NCBI RefSeq assembly: GCF_026626885.1
Contig: NZ_JAPNOA010000007.1
Location: 46,084-110,083, forward strand
Origin: Parathalassolituus penaei
GTDB taxonomy: Bacteria; Pseudomonadota; Gammaproteobacteria; Pseudomonadales; Oceanobacteraceae
Reading direction: 5' to 3'
Length of the DNA: 64,000 nucleotides
Shown here: positions 61,483 through 64,000 of the stretch, in pieces
Position numbering within the stretch: the stretch's first letter is position 1
Layout of the letters: every line of letters begins with the position of its first letter
Program-made: the position numbers and the translations under genes
Notes under the pieces: generated by a model
Seen by the model: the letters and a program-made list of their open reading frames with translations, nothing else
Told to the model about the DNA's origin: nothing
Databases searched by the model: none

Positions 61483-63333
61483 GTGCGAGTCTGTGAGTTT
61501 GAATTTTCGCATAAATTAAAACGCCCTCTATTAGTCTGGGTGGTGTACAACTTAATCGGGTTGATTTTTAACGGATGGATTATGACTCTTGGTAAGACGG
61601 TAAAGTCAACAATATATGTGCACACGATGATTTTGACTGCCATTTTCTGGCTTTATGCTGAAGTGTATTTGTCATCTGGAAATCCGGTTTTATTGAACGG
61701 TGTTGTCGTCTGCAGCTCCTATACAATGGTTTTGTTTATAAGCCCTGTGTTTTTGTGGCCTTTGTTTGTTGCACTGCTCAGTTCGTCGTTTTTGTTCTTG
61801 TATATATTGAATTTGATTTCTTCAAGTTTCTGGAATGAGCAGGTTACATTGTGGTTTTTATATAACAATGCGGAGGTTTTTGTTGCCGAATCCAGTAAGT
61901 TTCCTTGGTATTTGCTGGTGATTCCGGCTTTAATTCCAGTTTCTCTGTTTTTTATTTACCAGAAGCTGCTTCCTAGGAAAGTCAATCGGAAAACGGATTT
62001 TGGTGTTCTGCCTATTATCCCTGTTATATTGGGGGTTTTTTCCACAATAACCTCGGACATGGACACCATCTCAGGTCTGAGCGTATGGCATGGCGAACCG
62101 GTTTATCAGTTTTTTAGATTTGGAGTTCATGATGAGACAGTGCAACAATCAATTAAACAGCCTGATTTGGCAACTTCAAGGCAAAATGCAGAAAGCCTGC
62201 CCAATATTGTTCTTGTTCACGCCGACGCTTTGAGGGCGGACAGGCTAGGTGTTTATGGCAATGTCAGAGATGTCAGTCAATTTTCGGATGGTCTTGTCAG
62301 TAATGGGGCGACCTACTTTCGATATAGTTTTTCCAACTGTAGTGAGTCTATTTGTGGATTTTCTTCTGTCCTGAACTCATCATTTTCGTTGGAGGGTTCG
62401 AGAGATGGTTTGCTGGAGAAACTGTCTGCGAAAGGATATTTTACAAACTTTATTGGTTCGGGTGACTTGTATCATGCAGATTTGAATTTGTTTTTTGAGC
62501 CCAGATTGGATAATTTCCTTCGTGCTGATCGTAGTGAGTATTATTATAAGCATGATGATCGTTTTATTCTCGGTACTCTGAAGTCGTTCCCGGAGTATCA
62601 AGGGATTCCTTCTTTCTTTTATCTGAGGATGATGTCTTCTCATCCTTTGGGTGACCATCGGGAACAATTCAAGAAGTACAAGCCCTTGCCTGATAGTCTG
62701 GCTTCTATGGTGTTTGGTGGTGGAGACTACCAGGCTGTTGTTAATGATCATGATAATATGGCGCACCAGTTCGATATTTATCTTTCTGAGATTTTCTCGA
62801 TTCTTGAAGAGAAGAAATATTTGGATAATGCCATTGTGGTAATATTTGGCGACCATGGGGATGCTATGGGGGAGCATGGGCAATATGGGCATTATCAGAC
62901 TCTTTTTAATGAGGAAATTCATGTCCCTATCATTTTTTGGTCAAGTGGCAATGTTGATTTGAGGCTTGCTACATCTCAGTTTGCTACATTGATGGATATT
63001 GCTCCGACATTGCTTGCTGCGTTGGATATAGATATTCCTGGTTATTTTAACGGCTATCCATTGCAGGTGGCGAAATCGCAAAAGCTTGCATTGTTGGATG
63101 ATAAGGTTGGGGATACTGGAGCCATTTTTCAAGATGGTGATGATATGGTAAAAATTATAAACAATAGAAAGGGCGAGTCGCTTGTCTTTGATTTGATTGA
63201 TGATGCTGGTGATAAAAATAATATATATGCATCACGTAAAGATCTGGTTGTTAAAATAAAAGCAATGTCTTCAGAAAAAGCGAAATCCACAGAGATTGGC
63301 GTATTGCCAGCTTTTGAGGGAGAGAATCCATGA
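61483..63333 (+). CDS. Membrane sulfatase/phosphoethanolamine-transferase-like protein
   Basis: 616 aa: about five N-terminal membrane spans (residues 15-165), then an alkaline-phosphatase-fold domain with LVHADALRADRLGVYG (metal Asp), SNCSESICGFSSV (likely nucleophile region), and VVIFGDHGDAMGEHGQYGH plus EEIHVPIIFW near the C-terminus. This organisation matches surface-glycopolymer modifying enzymes (LTA-synthase/EptA/sulfatase group), acting in the periplasm. A GTG start is used; a downstream ATG at 61582 is possible. Codon use is strikingly AT-rich compared with all neighbours, so recent transfer is likely. Confidence 0.8.
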   Translation: MRVCEFEFSHKLKRPLLVWVVYNLIGLIFNGWIMTLGKTVKSTIYVHTMILTAIFWLYAEVYLSSGNPVLLNGVVVCSSYTMVLFISPVFLWPLFVALLSSSFLFLYILNLISSSFWNEQVTLWFLYNNAEVFVAESSKFPWYLLVIPALIPVSLFFIYQKLLPRKVNRKTDFGVLPIIPVILGVFSTITSDMDTISGLSVWHGEPVYQFFRFGVHDETVQQSIKQPDLATSRQNAESLPNIVLVHADALRADRLGVYGNVRDVSQFSDGLVSNGATYFRYSFSNCSESICGFSSVLNSSFSLEGSRDGLLEKLSAKGYFTNFIGSGDLYHADLNLFFEPRLDNFLRADRSEYYYKHDDRFILGTLKSFPEYQGIPSFFYLRMMSSHPLGDHREQFKKYKPLPDSLASMVFGGGDYQAVVNDHDNMAHQFDIYLSEIFSILEEKKYLDNAIVVIFGDHGDAMGEHGQYGHYQTLFNEEIHVPIIFWSSGNVDLRLATSQFATLMDIAPTLLAALDIDIPGYFNGYPLQVAKSQKLALLDDKVGDTGAIFQDGDDMVKIINNRKGESLVFDLIDDAGDKNNIYASRKDLVVKIKAMSSEKAKSTEIGVLPAFEGENP

Positions 63334-63588
63334 ACGCACAGACCATACTGGTATCCACACCAAACGGCACACGCACCTGCAGAAAGGTTGCAACACCCGA
63401 CATCATCAGAGCCATGCTGATCAGATAAGGCATGTGTTCACCCTGGTCCAGGACACCACTGACAATCAGAGCAGGTGTGATGTTGCCGATAATACTTGCT
63501 AGAACGTGCTGAATGGCGGCAAAACTGAATTCGGCAATTCCCGGTCGGGCGTCCAGAGGATAAGCAGATCAGATGGTCGAACGGGCAT
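63334..63588 (-). pseudogene. 5' remnant of a second purine permease gene
   Basis: Sequence matches the first ~85 codons of the permease at 59137-60528. The Met codon is conserved (63586-63588), but one A is lost in the run corresponding to GGATAAAGCAG near residue 10, shifting the frame; the rest is cut off where the sulfatase gene ends. The copy has drifted by many substitutions, so the duplication is not recent. Confidence 0.8.
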
Positions 63589-63857
63589 GGAGGCCTCCTT
63601 GTCAGGTTGTCGCTTTTTGAATGTTCCGAAGTAGGTTGACCGTTTTGTCGGGTGGCAGAAACAAGAATAATAAACTGGCAAGCTGGTCAGGTTTTTAGGA
63701 GAGGTTTTTTACAGGTATCTAAATCAATTAGTTAGGTGCGGTTGGTGGTGTTTTTTGCGGAAAGTGAAGATTTGAGGGTGTGAGTGGGGTGCATCAAGCG
63801 TGCACCGCAACGGGTGGCATTAGGTAGAGCGGTTGGGCAGAAGGACTGCATGAGTTT
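63334..63857. repeat. Direct duplication of 60272-60791
   Basis: About 520 bp comprising the permease 5' end and its upstream region, including decayed versions of both operator boxes (63636-63651 TTGACCGTTTTGTCGG; 63675-63690 CTGGCAAGCTGGTCAG). Same orientation as the original, 3.06 kb away, with the sulfatase gene between. Confidence 0.8.
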
Positions 63858-63913
63858 GGTTGGTTACTCGTGACCGCGGTATTTTTCAACATAGTTGTCC
63901 GATAAACCATTAA

Positions 63914-64000
63914 TCAGGCCGCCATCGTCGCGGCTTGTATTTCTTCCTTCCTCACCGGATTCAGCGTCACCGTTTCCTGCCAGCTCAGATTACGGATTCT
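63914..64000 (-). CDS. 3' end of an unidentified CDS, cut by window edge
   Basis: Reading leftward from the window edge, a frame of 28 codons (ending KEEIQAATMAA) closes with a stop at 63914-63916. The composition looks coding, but the fragment is too short to name or to be certain of. Confidence 0.3.
   Translation of the reverse strand, partial: RIRNLSWQETVTLNPVRKEEIQAATMAA

Overview
The window reads as chromosomal DNA of a moderately GC-rich gammaproteobacterium, most likely a marine, Oceanospirillales- or Pseudomonas-like lineage (inference). Three things point there: the gacA/uvrY-uvrC-pgsA-tRNA(Gly)-tRNA(Cys)-tRNA(Leu) block, which is ancestral in gammaproteobacteria; the methylated-amine genes, common in marine bacteria; and GTAG/GTGG-headed REP-like palindromes of the kind seen in Pseudomonas relatives. 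No rRNA, CRISPR array, prophage or intact transposase was seen.

Layout. 1-2100: end of a dimethylamine monooxygenase (heme-dependent oxidative N-demethylase) operon. 2101-7445: two ammonium/methylammonium transporter genes and a tiny membrane-protein gene, set among repeats: a five-unit REP-doublet array and two copies of a structured ~300-bp element. 7446-16092: housekeeping-type genes (phosphatase, HDAC-like amidohydrolase, Pat-type acetyltransferase, gacA, uvrC, pgsA, three tRNAs). 16093-16972: structured but apparently non-coding DNA. 16973-30514: a XRE-cupin regulator divergent from the complete N-methylglutamate pathway gmaS-mgsABC-purU-folD-mgdABCD, followed by a translationally coupled SMR exporter and a GNAT. 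A near-consensus sigma-54 promoter with an upstream NtrC-like dyad lies before gmaS. 30568-32615: two unknown genes and an AraC regulator. 32866-37253: an amine/imine oxidation cluster (ornithine-cyclodeaminase family, Rid-family, FAD oxidase, orphan TRAP binding protein). 37433-40277: arylamine N-acetyltransferase, GNAT, and an Xre-RES toxin-antitoxin pair. 40396-60528: a purine salvage and catabolism region.

Purine region. The genes are a Tsx-like porin, gpt, 8-oxoguanine deaminase, a nucleoside ABC transporter, xdhABC-uraD-hiuH-guaD-puuD, two RlpA-like proteins, a cupin, a RutR-like TetR regulator and a urate/xanthine permease. Together they take nucleosides and bases in and convert guanine, 8-oxoguanine and xanthine through urate and 5-hydroxyisourate to allantoin. 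Six copies of a 16-bp operator-like sequence close to the known RutR site occur in pairs before tsx, between the nup and xdh operons, and before the permease, which suggests one regulon.

60529-64000: an AT-rich membrane sulfatase/phosphoethanolamine-transferase-like gene, apparently acquired, lies between direct duplications of the permease 5' end. The downstream copy is a frameshifted pseudogene remnant.

The methylamine part forms a full route: dimethylamine to methylamine plus formaldehyde; methylamine via gamma-glutamylmethylamide and N-methylglutamate to glutamate plus a one-carbon unit; FolD and PurU then take the C1-folate to formate. All product names rest on motif and family recognition by eye; no searches were run.
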